Positions 1-7,485 are shown, counted from the first letter of the stretch. The stretch: 10,870 bases of DNA from G963674665 sp964609625 (GCA_964609625.1 CAZSRS010000077.1:1-10870); one strand, 5' to 3'. The notes: generated from the letters alone by a model not told the origin. Numbers and translations are program-made.

Positions 1-235
1 CCGGTTTGCCGGGCAGAGGTCTGGCAGGGCGCGAAGAGAGTCGTTTATCCTGCACGTCTGCCCTCCCGGGAGGAGAGAGCATCTTATTCTCGGTAAAATC
101 GCTGCCTGCCACAGAGGAACGGGGGGGAAGCAGAGGGTCGCCAGGTCCGGCGTCGCGCTGGCTGCATGCGGTGAGCAGAAGGCAGAACAGCAGTGCCGAC
201 CAAATTCTTATGATGATCGACGAAAAGCGTTTCAT
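1..235 (-). CDS. N-terminus of a lipoprotein, probably the T2SS secretin GspD (partial, runs off the left edge)
   Basis: The minus strand is open from an ATG at 235-233 to base 1, giving 78 codons without a stop. The start encodes MKRFSSIIIR, a hydrophobic stretch and a lipobox Leu-Thr-Ala-Cys with the cysteine at residue 24. It is a signal peptidase II substrate, and the +2 serine predicts outer-membrane sorting. The mature part seen so far is a Pro/Arg/Ser-rich linker with no recognisable fold. It begins 10 nt after the gspM stop, so it belongs to the same operon. In T2SS operons ending in L-M with no gspD elsewhere in view, the next gene is often the secretin, and some secretins (for example HxcQ of Pseudomonas) are lipoproteins. 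The lipoprotein call is seen in the sequence; the secretin identity is inferred from context only. A lipoprotein pilotin or another accessory protein is the alternative. Confidence 0.7.
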   Translation of the reverse strand, partial: MKRFSSIIIRIWSALLFCLLLTACSQRDAGPGDPLLPPRSSVAGSDFTENKMLSPPGRADVQDKRLSSRPARPLPGKP

Positions 236-245
236 GGGATATCCG

Positions 246-872
246 TCATGGTTGGTCGATTGGGCCCACCCCGCTCACGAGGCCGAGTTGCATGCGAATA
301 CCCAACGGGGTGTCCCGGTTGGGCGTTGCTGTGACGCACATCTCACGCACGAGCAGGGGCGCTTCGAATTCGACAAGCGCGTCGAGCAATGCGGCAAGCC
401 CCTGGATGTTGCCGGCTAATTCATATTCAAAGGTTGCCAGGGAGATATCACCCTCTTGTCCATCTTGCAGGGGGCGAAAGCGGATTTTGCGTAGGTTGCC
501 CGGTGCAAGGCGCGTGATTCTCGCGTCGAATCGCGTGGCGATTTCCTCCACGGAACCGTTCCCCGGGGTGAACTGTGCTAGGAGCGCCAGCCGTTCCGTT
601 GCGTGGTCCGAGTTCCCCAACGCCTTTATTCCGGCTTCGGCCTGTTCGATTCTGTGTGCATAGCGCCCCGCCAGTTTTTCCTGGCCGCGGATGGACTCCT
701 CGAGTGTATCCAGTTCCCGCAGCACGGGCAGGAGGAAGACGACGTCCAAGACGAACAGTAGCAGTGCGACGATGAAGAGGATGCGGCGGCTGATTCGTCT
801 GGGGCTCAATCGGCCGGTGTTTCGGAAACGGGTCGTCGGCAGGGAGAAGGGGAACGCACGCAGGAGATTCAT
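246..872 (-). CDS. gspM: T2SS inner-membrane platform protein GspM, PilO-like
   Basis: A 208-residue bitopic protein. It has a basic cytoplasmic N-terminus (residues 1-30, ending PRRISRR), one transmembrane helix at about 31-49, a charged helical or coiled-coil segment at about 50-85, and a periplasmic alpha/beta domain at about 105-200. This layout is that of GspM/PilO, which dimerises with GspL/PilN in the assembly platform and helps couple GspE ATPase work to pseudopilus growth. The ATG overlaps the gspL stop as ATGA (872-869), implying translational coupling; the Shine-Dalgarno match is weak. The protein is longer than typical enterobacterial GspM (about 160 residues), mostly because of the N-terminal extension. 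Sequence identity to named GspM proteins is low, so the call depends on architecture and position directly after gspL. Confidence 0.78.
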   Translation of the reverse strand: MNLLRAFPFSLPTTRFRNTGRLSPRRISRRILFIVALLLFVLDVVFLLPVLRELDTLEESIRGQEKLAGRYAHRIEQAEAGIKALGNSDHATERLALLAQFTPGNGSVEEIATRFDARITRLAPGNLRKIRFRPLQDGQEGDISLATFEYELAGNIQGLAALLDALVEFEAPLLVREMCVTATPNRDTPLGIRMQLGLVSGVGPIDQP

Positions 873-2236
873 GGCGTCTCTTTGGTAGCTGCATGCTGCC
901 GCAAGGCAGGGCCATCCACCTCGATGATCATGGAAAACAGTTCGTTGGCCTGGTCCTGGCCTTTAGTGACGCTGCCGACGATCCTGACCTCACGGAAGGG
1001 CGGGAGTTCGGCCAGCGCGTTGCGATAGGCCAGGGCTTCGGGTGTTTGTCCGGTCATGGCCAGCCGAGAGCCAGTTATGCACAGTTCCCGCAGCCAGGTA
1101 TCCCCCGGGGTCTTCCGTGTCACCAGCGAGAGCAGTTCATCCACCGGGACCGCCGTTTCCCGGAATTCAGCCAACACCCGCTCCATGGCCTCCAAGCGTT
1201 CGAACCAGGCACCTTGCGCTTCAAGGGGCTCCCAGGCGCTACGAAGTTCGGCCACAGCTTCGATGCTAGCCTCGTGGAGATCACGTTTGACTTCCCGGTA
1301 TTCCAGAACCAGGGCGAACAGCAGGATGTGGAGCAGCACGAGCGCTACGGCGGTAAGCATGGCCAGGGAAGGGCGCTTGGGCGTGAGTCGGAACTGCCCT
1401 CCGAATCCCTGGGCCGGGTCGGCAAGGAGTGCCGTTCGGGCCAGTTCTTCAGGCCAGGAGTTCAGAAGGCAGGCGTTTCTTGCCCCATGGTCGTCCACCG
1501 ATTCCGGGCCGCTGCCTCCTGAACGCTCCCACAACCGCAGAACAGGGACAAGGTCGGCGCGACGTTGCGTTTTCCTGCGCCACAATGCTGCAGCCGGATC
1601 GCCCCGTTCGAGGGGCAAGGCCTCGGCCGTGGCGCCGTGGGACAGGCCATAGGCGAGGGGGGCGTCATGCTGGAGCGCTCCCCGAAAGAGTTCGCAGAGC
1701 AGCGCGCCGTGTTTGTGACCGGGGCAAAGCCTGCTCCAGACTTCGGGTACCAGTGCGGCGTCCGGCGCCACGAACGTACGTTGCAATCCGGCTTCGCGGA
1801 ATGCCCCCAGTATGGTTTCGTACAGGGAGCGCTCCATGGCGTGAAAGGGCACGGCAAGCAAGGTAGCATCCACAGTAGGCTCTGCATGGAAGCAGACCGT
1901 GGCGTCAGGGGCGTGCGCAGAGTGGCCGGAACGCTCGAATTCAAGAATGCGCGGCAGTCGTCTGGCCATTGCGCGGGGATAGCGGAGCAGCTGCGTTTCG
2001 TAATGCCATGGGCCCAGGATCGCCAGACCGGATGTGGCGCGCTCGCCGTGGGATGGCCTCAAAACCGCTGGCACGGTCCAGGACGGACTTTCCAAAGGAG
2101 GGGCTTTGCAGCTCTCGCCAAAGGTCCAGACGTTGTTCCGGTATTCCGCCCGGAACCAGAGTGTGGTGTTCGCGGCACACCAAGCCGTCACGACGCTCCT
2201 CGTATGGGAGATGGAAAAGGTTGACGACTGCAACAT
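869..2236 (-). CDS. gspL: T2SS platform protein GspL with PilN-like C-terminal half
   Basis: A 455-residue protein. About 290 N-terminal residues are probably cytoplasmic, followed by one transmembrane helix at about 291-311, a helical linker at 312-360, and a periplasmic domain at about 361-440. The last region has the PilN-type pattern: VDELLSLV, then TPGDTWLREL, a G-x-T-x-x-x-x-A stretch, and a final beta strand FSMIIEV. GspL binds GspE through its cytoplasmic actin-like domain and pairs with GspM in the membrane. Here the N-terminal half has the right size and place, but I do not see clear nucleotide-binding motifs, as expected for GspL, which has lost ATPase function. The ATG overlaps the gspK stop as TGATG (2238-2234). 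An AGGAGG Shine-Dalgarno lies 8 nt upstream (2250-2245). It overlaps gspM by 4 nt. Confidence 0.82.
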   Translation of the reverse strand: MLQSSTFSISHTRSVVTAWCAANTTLWFRAEYRNNVWTFGESCKAPPLESPSWTVPAVLRPSHGERATSGLAILGPWHYETQLLRYPRAMARRLPRILEFERSGHSAHAPDATVCFHAEPTVDATLLAVPFHAMERSLYETILGAFREAGLQRTFVAPDAALVPEVWSRLCPGHKHGALLCELFRGALQHDAPLAYGLSHGATAEALPLERGDPAAALWRRKTQRRADLVPVLRLWERSGGSGPESVDDHGARNACLLNSWPEELARTALLADPAQGFGGQFRLTPKRPSLAMLTAVALVLLHILLFALVLEYREVKRDLHEASIEAVAELRSAWEPLEAQGAWFERLEAMERVLAEFRETAVPVDELLSLVTRKTPGDTWLRELCITGSRLAMTGQTPEALAYRNALAELPPFREVRIVGSVTKGQDQANELFSMIIEVDGPALRQHAATKETP

Positions 2237-2991
2237 CAGAGCACCCTCCTGTGCAGGACAACCACGCCAGCGGGATGGACGGGTTCCTTGCGGGCTGTGA
2301 CCCAGAGCATGGCGCTGACGCCCCCGCTACGACCGAGGGCCAATATGCGGTAGGTATGCCCGGGCAGGAACGAGGCCGCGTCGGGCTTTCTGTTTCGTTG
2401 CCGGACAACGCCACCATGCACGGTGAGCAGATCCACCAGAGGGAGGGCTTCCCCAGAAGCGGCGAGAGTGCCTTCTTTTGCGGCAGGATCCATGGATGGC
2501 TCCCCGAAGAGGCGTTTCGCAGAGATGTCGGGCAAAAGCAGCAATCTGTCCAGGGTGCGCAGAGGCCAGGCAGGCTGCCGCGAATTACCTGAGCGCGAAC
2601 GAGCGATGGCTGCGGCCAAGTAGGCGGGAGCGTCCAGGCCGGCAGCACGAAAGGCTTGGTGCAACTCGTCCTCGGTGGCCAAGTTCACGTCCAACATGGC
2701 CGCAGTATCCAAGATTGAGTAGAAGGCCTGCCCATGTGAATAGGAAACGGCCGTCACGGAGCCGTCCGGTCTGGTTTCGGGAGCCAGGCCGGATATCACG
2801 GCAAGTGCCACGCTTGTGCCTCCGTGCGCCAGGAAGAGGGCGCGGGCTTTCTCGATCCTGATGCGCGCTTCGCTTGTGGCTACGTGCCGCGAAAACGCGG
2901 CCATGCCGGCAATGCCTGCGATGCCCGCAGCCAGCAGCAGGACCGGCAGCAGGATCATACCCCGCTGGTGAATGGGCCCTCCAGGGGTCAT
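2236..2991 (-). CDS. gspK: Minor pseudopilin GspK
   Basis: A 251-residue pseudopilin. The prepilin-type leader ends HQRG, with cleavage predicted after Gly11, followed by the hydrophobic helix MILLPVLLLAAGIAGIAGM (12-30). The usual +5 glutamate is absent (proline instead). Lack of that glutamate is the diagnostic trait of GspK, the pseudopilus-tip subunit that complexes with GspI and GspJ. Further family marks are DVNLATEDEL at 101-110 (the GspK N-x-N-T-A-like turn and following helix), WPLRTLDRLLLLPDI at about 142-156, and DLLTVHGG at about 187-194. It is shorter than typical GspK (about 300-330 residues), and a second N-x-N-T-A turn is not visible. The ATG overlaps the gspJ stop as ATGA (2991-2988), with GAGG 6 nt upstream. 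Confidence 0.88.
   Translation of the reverse strand: MTPGGPIHQRGMILLPVLLLAAGIAGIAGMAAFSRHVATSEARIRIEKARALFLAHGGTSVALAVISGLAPETRPDGSVTAVSYSHGQAFYSILDTAAMLDVNLATEDELHQAFRAAGLDAPAYLAAAIARSRSGNSRQPAWPLRTLDRLLLLPDISAKRLFGEPSMDPAAKEGTLAASGEALPLVDLLTVHGGVVRQRNRKPDAASFLPGHTYRILALGRSGGVSAMLWVTARKEPVHPAGVVVLHRRVL
2245..2250 (-). promoter_or_regulatory. Shine-Dalgarno site of gspL
   Basis: AGGAGG on the minus strand, 8 nt before the gspL ATG, lying inside the last codons of gspK. It supports the ATG at 2236 and suggests that gspL can initiate independently as well as by coupling. Confidence 0.7.
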
Positions 2992-3626
2992 GGCTGGCCT
3001 CGCTGTTTCAGGCCGGAAAAGTCCATGACCAAGGGGAACAGGGCGGTTTCGCTTGGAGAGGAATTTCCGGGGGGCCGGTAGCGGCAGACCACGGCTTCGG
3101 GCAATTCGGCGACGTGTGGCCAGTCGCTGGAGCGTCCTCTGTCGCGTGAGCGGTGATAGAAGATCGAAAATTCGGCCGCAGGAATTTCCAGGCGACTGAC
3201 GTCGGCGCCGGGACGTTCGGTGAACTGGCGCACGGCTTCGGGTGTGGCGTTGTCCAAGGGCATTTCGGAATAGTACAGGATGCTGTCGTCGAAAACATAA
3301 CAGACCAGCACTGGTGCGCCTCCATGCAGCGAGCGGAGCGAAACGAAGGTGGGGAAGACGAGTTGGTGAGACGACCCCTGCAGACTCAGAAAGCGGGCGT
3401 CGTCCCCTCCCTGCGCAACGGGATCATAGGAGGCGAGTTGCATGGCAAGGAGTCGCACCGCGGCATGCACGCCTCCTTTGTCGCGCTGCTGTTCGCGTTC
3501 CCATTCGTCGATGGAAAAGCGGAAGGAAACTCCAAGTATGGCCATGACGAGCCCGGCGATGGCTATGCCTACGAGAGCTTCCAGAAGCGTGAATCCGGCG
3601 GCAATGGGCGTGTGCATGGCGATCAA
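2988..3626 (-). CDS. gspJ: Minor pseudopilin GspJ
   Basis: A 212-residue pseudopilin with a class III signal sequence: cleavage predicted after Gly11 in PIAAG, mature N-terminus FTLLEALVGIAIAG with glutamate at +5, and a hydrophobic helix to about residue 31. The globular part (40-205) has the size expected for GspJ, and the gene lies between gspI and gspK in the canonical H-I-J-K order. GspJ forms part of the I-J-K tip complex that initiates the pseudopilus. Two starts are possible: TTG at 3626, which overlaps the gspI stop as TTGA like the other junctions in this operon, and ATG at 3617, three codons downstream. Neither has a good Shine-Dalgarno, so coupling to gspI is likely. I give the longer form; the mature protein is the same. 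Confidence 0.88.
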   Translation of the reverse strand: MIAMHTPIAAGFTLLEALVGIAIAGLVMAILGVSFRFSIDEWEREQQRDKGGVHAAVRLLAMQLASYDPVAQGGDDARFLSLQGSSHQLVFPTFVSLRSLHGGAPVLVCYVFDDSILYYSEMPLDNATPEAVRQFTERPGADVSRLEIPAAEFSIFYHRSRDRGRSSDWPHVAELPEAVVCRYRPPGNSSPSETALFPLVMDFSGLKQRGQP

Positions 3627-4003
3627 TACAACAGCGTGCTGCTTTCCAGAGCAGTGGCGCCGTATTCCACGGTTATTCTGACCAAGGAGCGCTTGCCGTC
3701 GTCGTTATCCACGGTAACGCGCACGGCGACCATTGGCGCTCCTTGGAGATAGGGTACGGTCATGTGTCCCTGCCGCAGGGACACCGCCCCGGAAAGCAGG
3801 GCCTGCATCGCCGACTCGGCCACGGCGAGTTCGCGCTCGGTTTCCAGGGCACGCCTCGCTGCGTCGGCATGAGCGCTGTGGACGCCCGCCACTCCTCCAG
3901 CAACGAGGGCTGCTATGGCCAGAGCAGCCAAGGCTTCCAGCAGGGAAAAACCGGCCTGGGTTCCAGACGTTTCACAGGTTCTATCAGGGGGACGCATGAT
4001 CAC
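3623..4003 (-). CDS. gspI: Minor pseudopilin GspI
   Basis: A 126-residue pseudopilin. The leader ends GTQAG, with cleavage after Gly18, followed by FSLLEALAALAIAALVAGG with glutamate at +5. The short globular domain, about 85 residues after the helix, matches GspI, the smallest minor pseudopilin and a member of the tip complex with GspJ and GspK. The start is GTG at 4003, overlapping the gspH stop as GTGA. A GGAGGT Shine-Dalgarno lies 6 nt upstream, whereas the alternative ATG at 3997 would be 12 nt away, so GTG is preferred. The gene overlaps gspJ by 4 nt. Confidence 0.88.
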   Translation of the reverse strand: MIMRPPDRTCETSGTQAGFSLLEALAALAIAALVAGGVAGVHSAHADAARRALETERELAVAESAMQALLSGAVSLRQGHMTVPYLQGAPMVAVRVTVDNDDGKRSLVRITVEYGATALESSTLLY

Positions 4004-4488
4004 TCTGCTACCTCCGACGAGGGGTACATCCTCGTGCAGCGGACGCCCTCAAAGGGGGTGAAGCTGATGCGGTACGTCCGGCCAGTTGCAAAAACCACGT
4101 CGAAGGCGCTTTCCCGCGTGTGTTCATCGGCATGGACAATGGTCGACCCGTCGGCATGGAAAGTGATCGAAACGGGATTCTGCAAAGCACTGGCTGAAGA
4201 GGCGCCTGAAAGCCGGATCCGGACGCCGACCGGAACGGTCGCTTCCTTGTGTTCTGTCCTGGATTCGAGAGTGAATTCTTCGGGTTCAAAGACGATTCTG
4301 GCGAGGGCAAGCCCTTCCATCGCCCTGATCCGGGCGAACTGCATGTGTGCGACGAGCCTGCGCAGAAAGAGCAACTCCTCCTGATTCGTCAGTTTCAGTG
4401 TGGCGAATCCCGATGCCGCGGCGACGAGGGCCAGCACGATGAGGACTTCGAGGAGAGTGATTCCCTGTGCCAATGTGCCGCGACGCAT
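4000..4488 (-). CDS. gspH: Minor pseudopilin GspH
   Basis: A 162-residue pseudopilin. A very short leader MRRGTLAQG is followed by cleavage after Gly9 and the mature N-terminus ITLLEVLIVLALVAAASG, with glutamate at +5. The C-terminal domain (about 45-160) is beta-rich, with the FHADGSTIV and GRTYRISFTPFEGV segments typical of GspH/FimT-type pseudopilins. GspH links the I-J-K tip to the GspG shaft. The start is ATG at 4488 with a very strong Shine-Dalgarno (AAGGAGG, 5 nt spacing) that begins on the last base of the gspF stop codon; the gap to gspF is 11 nt. GspG is missing from its common position just before gspH and lies instead on the divergent arm. Confidence 0.88.
   Translation of the reverse strand: MRRGTLAQGITLLEVLIVLALVAAASGFATLKLTNQEELLFLRRLVAHMQFARIRAMEGLALARIVFEPEEFTLESRTEHKEATVPVGVRIRLSGASSASALQNPVSITFHADGSTIVHADEHTRESAFDVVFATGRTYRISFTPFEGVRCTRMYPSSEVAE
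4010..4015 (-). promoter_or_regulatory. Shine-Dalgarno site of gspI that favours the GTG start
   Basis: GGAGGT on the minus strand, 6 nt before GTG at 4003 and 12 nt before ATG at 3997. The spacing favours GTG. Confidence 0.7.
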
Positions 4489-4490
4489 AC

Positions 4491-4500
4491 CCTCCTCCTT
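4491..4500 (-). promoter_or_regulatory. Strong Shine-Dalgarno site of gspH
   Basis: AAGGAGGAGG on the minus strand immediately before the gspH ATG; its first base is the last base of the gspF TGA. It is the strongest ribosome-binding site in the left operon and may raise output of the pseudopilin block relative to gspE/gspF. Confidence 0.75.
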
Positions 4501-5687
4501 CAGAAATCTACGTTAGTTACCGAGACGATGGTGGAGAACATGCCGATGACCACGGCACCGATGACGACGCCGGTCGTGAGGATCACCGCGGGTTCGATCC
4601 AGGCGGCAAGCCGAGCGAGTGCGGTCCTGGTTTCTTCCAGATAGCGCACGCCCAGGGTGGTGCACCCCTTGTGCAGCGCGCCCTGCTCTTCCGCGATGCG
4701 CAACAGGTTGGCGACGCGTCTGGGAAAAAAATGGTGCTGGGAAAAGTATGCGGAAAGCGGGCGGCCTATCTTTACTTCGCTGATGGCTGGAGCAAGACGT
4801 TCGAACAGGACCGAGTTGCCTGCGGTGCTTTGGGCCAGAGCCAGGGCCGAAACCAGGGGCACGCCGCCTTCGAGCAACTGCCCCAGGGTGGAAAAGTAGC
4901 GCCCCAGTCCCCTGGCGAGGGCGATGTTCGAGAGCAGCGGGGCGCGGAGGATGAGGCCGTCGAAACGCTTTCTGGCAAGGCGCTCCAGATTGCCGAACCG
5001 GATGGCGAGCAGGGCGGCAAGGAAAAAAGCGAGGGGCAGCCACCACCACTGCCTGGCTAGCTCTCCCACGGTGAGGAGCAACCGGACTCCGGTGGGAGGC
5101 TCGGCATCAACGGCGTCAAAGATCAGGGCGAAGTTCGGCATTACGTACAAGACCAGCACCGCCAGGGTCAGCAGGCTCATGGCACAGAGCAGGGCCGGGT
5201 AAACCAGGCTGGCGATGAAGGATCTGCGAAACGCCAGCTCCGCGTGTCGTGCCCGGGCCAGCTCCTCAAGTGTCTTGGCAAGGCGTCCCGTGGCCTCTCC
5301 CGCGCGCACGAGTGCGGGAGCGGCAGGCCCGAAATACGGGGCGTAAGATTCCAGAGCCTGGGCGATCGAGCGCCCCTTGTGGACGCTGTTTGCCATTTCA
5401 CGGCCCGCGAGGGCGAGCAGGGGGTCTTCGGATTGCGTCGCGGCGAGATGCAGGGCCTTGTCGATGGGCACGCCCGAGTCCACGAGCCCGGCGAGGTCCT
5501 CCAGGAACTGGACCACGTGCATTCGCTTTGGGATGCTCCGGTTTGCAGCGCGTTGCTCGCGCACATCGACCGGATGCAGTCCCTTGGCGTTCAGTGCGCT
5601 GACGGCCGCTTCCCTGCTTGCCGCCTCGAGTTCGCCGCTTCGCCTGGAGCCGTCTCTAGCCATGGCCTTGTATGTGTACCGCTGCAT
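4500..5687 (-). CDS. gspF: T2SS inner-membrane platform protein GspF
   Basis: A 395-residue polytopic protein of the GspF/PilC family. It has an N-terminal cytoplasmic region (MQRYTYKAMARDGSRRSGEL at 1-20, the typical opening), a first helical T2SSF domain at about 58-180, transmembrane segments at about 158-185 and 212-230, a second T2SSF domain at about 260-384, and a final transmembrane segment at about 368-390. Conserved pieces include LVDSGVPIDKAL (69-80), GRYFSTLGQLLEGGVPLVSAL (262-282) and WIEPAVIL (363-370). GspF is the platform core on which GspE acts to drive pseudopilin assembly. The ATG at 5687 is preferred; an in-frame TTG sits one codon upstream at 5690. The gspE stop TAG (5694-5692) is 4 nt away. 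Length is standard for the family. Confidence 0.95.
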   Translation of the reverse strand: MQRYTYKAMARDGSRRSGELEAASREAAVSALNAKGLHPVDVREQRAANRSIPKRMHVVQFLEDLAGLVDSGVPIDKALHLAATQSEDPLLALAGREMANSVHKGRSIAQALESYAPYFGPAAPALVRAGEATGRLAKTLEELARARHAELAFRRSFIASLVYPALLCAMSLLTLAVLVLYVMPNFALIFDAVDAEPPTGVRLLLTVGELARQWWWLPLAFFLAALLAIRFGNLERLARKRFDGLILRAPLLSNIALARGLGRYFSTLGQLLEGGVPLVSALALAQSTAGNSVLFERLAPAISEVKIGRPLSAYFSQHHFFPRRVANLLRIAEEQGALHKGCTTLGVRYLEETRTALARLAAWIEPAVILTTGVVIGAVVIGMFSTIVSVTNVDF

Positions 5688-5691
5688 CAAG

Positions 5692-7392
5692 CTACTCGAG
5701 GCTTGTCACGCGCATGACTTCGGCCATTGTCGTTCGCCCATCAAGAACTTTACGCAGGCCGTGTTCGCGCATCGGTTTGTAGGAAGTGGAGCGGGCGATA
5801 CGAACGATTGTTCCCGCATCCTTTCCGGATGCGATGGCGGAGCGGATATCCTCGTCGATGGCGATCAGCTCGAAGATCCCCTCCCTCCCGGACCAGCCCG
5901 TGCGGGAGCAGTGATCACAACCGTCTGCCCCAGGCACGTACAGGAATTCGGGGAGCGTTTCCTGCCCGAAACAATCTGACAACAGCCGGTTTTCGGCATC
6001 CGAAACAGCCACGACTGTTTTGCATTCCGGGCAAAGGACGCGCACCAGTCGTTGCGCGGCGACGAGGAGCAGGGAGTCTGCAATGAGGAACGGCTCGACT
6101 CCCAGGTCACGCAGCCTGGTCACGGCAGTAGGCGCGTCCTTGGTGTGCAGGGTGGAAAGGACGAGGTGCCCTGTCAGCGACGATTCTATGGCGATCTTGG
6201 CTGTCTCCTGGTCCCGGACTTCTCCCACCAGGAGCACGTCGGGGTCGTGGCGAAGGAACGAACGCAGGGCGCTGGCAAAGGTCAGCCCGATCCTTGGATT
6301 GACCTGCACCTGGTTGACCCCGGGAACTTGATATTCGACGGGATCCTCCACGGTGATGATCTTGCGGCTCTCGTCACTCAGGGTTGAAAGCGCGGCATAC
6401 AGGGTGGTGGTCTTGCCCGAGCCGGTGGGACCTGTAACGAAGATCATGCCGTAGGATTTGAACAGGCAGTTCTCGATCAACGAACGCTGCTCCTGCGAAA
6501 GCCCGAGAGAAGTCAGGCTGAAAACACTCTGCTCCTTTTCCAGAAGCCGCAGCACCACGCTTTCGCCGAAAAGGGTGGGAGAGGTGGCGACCCTGACGTC
6601 CACGCGCCGTCCCAGGGATTTCCAGGAAATGGCGCCGTCCTGGGGCAGCCTGCGTTCGGCGATATCCAGGCCGGCCATGAGCTTGATGCGGCTCGTGACG
6701 GCTGCCTGCTGGGCACGGGGAATCCTGTCCATGACCTGCAGGATGCCGTCTATGCGGCAGCGCACCAGCAGGGCCGCTTCCTGTGGTTCGAAATGTATGT
6801 CCGAAGCTCGGGCGTCCAGGGCGGTATTGATCAGGTAATCCACCTTGCGCACGATGCCGGCTTCCCTGGCCAGGTTCTCGAGCTGTTCGAGATCCTCGGC
6901 TTCCAGCGCCATCGTTGTCTCGTCGCGCTCTTCGCGGGGCTCATCGTCCTGGGACGGATAAAGGTGCTCGATGGTCATGGCGATTTCTTCGCGCAGGCCC
7001 ATGGCAATTCGGGGGAGGGCATCCTCCTGCGCGTCGGGCTGTTTCGAAAGCAGCCGTAGCACAGACTGCAGGGCCGCGATGTCGAAGGGGTCATTGATGA
7101 CGACCATGGAGCCGCGTCTGTCCCGTCCCACGAGTATGGCCTTTTTCTTGAAAAACAGCCGGGCCGCTCCGTTCATCGGGATACCCGCGACCGGGTGTTC
7201 CGCCCTGCGCAGCAAGGGCAATCCGCAGTATTCGGCAAGGCGAGGCGCAACTTCCTCCTCTGTAACCTCCGATTGCCGCGCGAGCGCATCCCACAGCGGC
7301 AATCCCCAGGCGAAGTAGGCTTCCTCGAACGAGGCAGGCCCCTCGGCGGCACGCACCGCATGTGCATGCAAGAGACTTTTCATGTTCTTCAT
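5692..7392 (-). CDS. gspE: T2SS assembly ATPase GspE
   Basis: A 566-residue cytoplasmic hexameric ATPase. The N1E-like domain that docks on GspL is at about 20-150, the N2E/PAS-like region at about 180-300, and the RecA-like motor at 305-566. Visible motifs are Walker A GPTGSGKT (321-328), the Asp box with ITVEDPVEYQV (about 347-357), Walker B DVLLVGEVRD (385-394), the His box TGHLVLSTLHT (407-417), and a zinc-binding tetracysteine CPEC/CDHC (C454, C457, C492, C495). The tetracysteine marks the GspE/PilB extension group rather than PilT retraction ATPases. It is first in the left operon, directly behind a consensus promoter. Possible in-frame starts are GTG 7401, ATG 7392 and ATG 7383. ATG 7392 is chosen because a GGTGAT stretch lies about 4 nt upstream. 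Confidence 0.96.
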   Translation of the reverse strand: MKNMKSLLHAHAVRAAEGPASFEEAYFAWGLPLWDALARQSEVTEEEVAPRLAEYCGLPLLRRAEHPVAGIPMNGAARLFFKKKAILVGRDRRGSMVVINDPFDIAALQSVLRLLSKQPDAQEDALPRIAMGLREEIAMTIEHLYPSQDDEPREERDETTMALEAEDLEQLENLAREAGIVRKVDYLINTALDARASDIHFEPQEAALLVRCRIDGILQVMDRIPRAQQAAVTSRIKLMAGLDIAERRLPQDGAISWKSLGRRVDVRVATSPTLFGESVVLRLLEKEQSVFSLTSLGLSQEQRSLIENCLFKSYGMIFVTGPTGSGKTTTLYAALSTLSDESRKIITVEDPVEYQVPGVNQVQVNPRIGLTFASALRSFLRHDPDVLLVGEVRDQETAKIAIESSLTGHLVLSTLHTKDAPTAVTRLRDLGVEPFLIADSLLLVAAQRLVRVLCPECKTVVAVSDAENRLLSDCFGQETLPEFLYVPGADGCDHCSRTGWSGREGIFELIAIDEDIRSAIASGKDAGTIVRIARSTSYKPMREHGLRKVLDGRTTMAEVMRVTSLE

Positions 7393-7434
7393 GAATATCA
7401 CCAGGGATATCTCGATGAGGCTTGCAGGTACACG

Positions 7435-7463
7435 ATTATAGGGTTATCAACTTGCATTGTCAA
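7435..7463 (-). promoter_or_regulatory. Exact-consensus sigma-70 promoter of the gspE-F-H-I-J-K-L-M operon
   Basis: On the minus strand TTGACA (7463-7458) is followed by exactly 17 nt and TATAAT (7440-7435), a perfect -35/-10 pair at the optimal spacing. Transcription should start near 7428, giving a leader of about 36 nt before the gspE ATG at 7392. The element lies in the 93-bp divergent gap between gspE and gspG, so polymerase bound here would occupy much of the upstream region of gspG. No equally clear promoter faces gspG. The weak candidate on the plus strand is TTGCAG (7422-7427) with TTATCA (7444-7449) at 16 nt. Confidence 0.85.
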
Positions 7464-7474
7464 ACACATGGAGC

Positions 7475-7478
7475 GGAG
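7475..7478 (+). promoter_or_regulatory. Shine-Dalgarno site that sets the gspG start
   Basis: GGAG, 7 nt before ATG 7486. It favours this start over an in-frame ATG at 7468, which has no such site at the right distance and lies upstream of it. Confidence 0.65.
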
Positions 7479-7485
7479 CATTCAA

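Noticed and set aside
121..127. Seven-base G run as a phase-variation tract in the edge lipoprotein
   Set aside because: The frame is intact across it and seven bases is short for a contingency locus; nothing else supports phase variation.
1565..2224. Plus-strand open frame of 219 codons opposite gspL
   Set aside because: It has a low-complexity, Arg/Gly-rich translation with no domain and lies wholly antisense to a recognisable PilN-like gene; it is a shadow of GC-rich codon bias.
4467..5060. Plus-strand open frame of 197 codons opposite gspF
   Set aside because: It is antisense to an unmistakable GspF and shows no family features.
7195..7485. Upstream in-frame extension of gspG
   Set aside because: It is antisense to the gspE N-terminus, would place about 97 residues before the prepilin leader, and the ATG at 7486 has a well-spaced GGAG.
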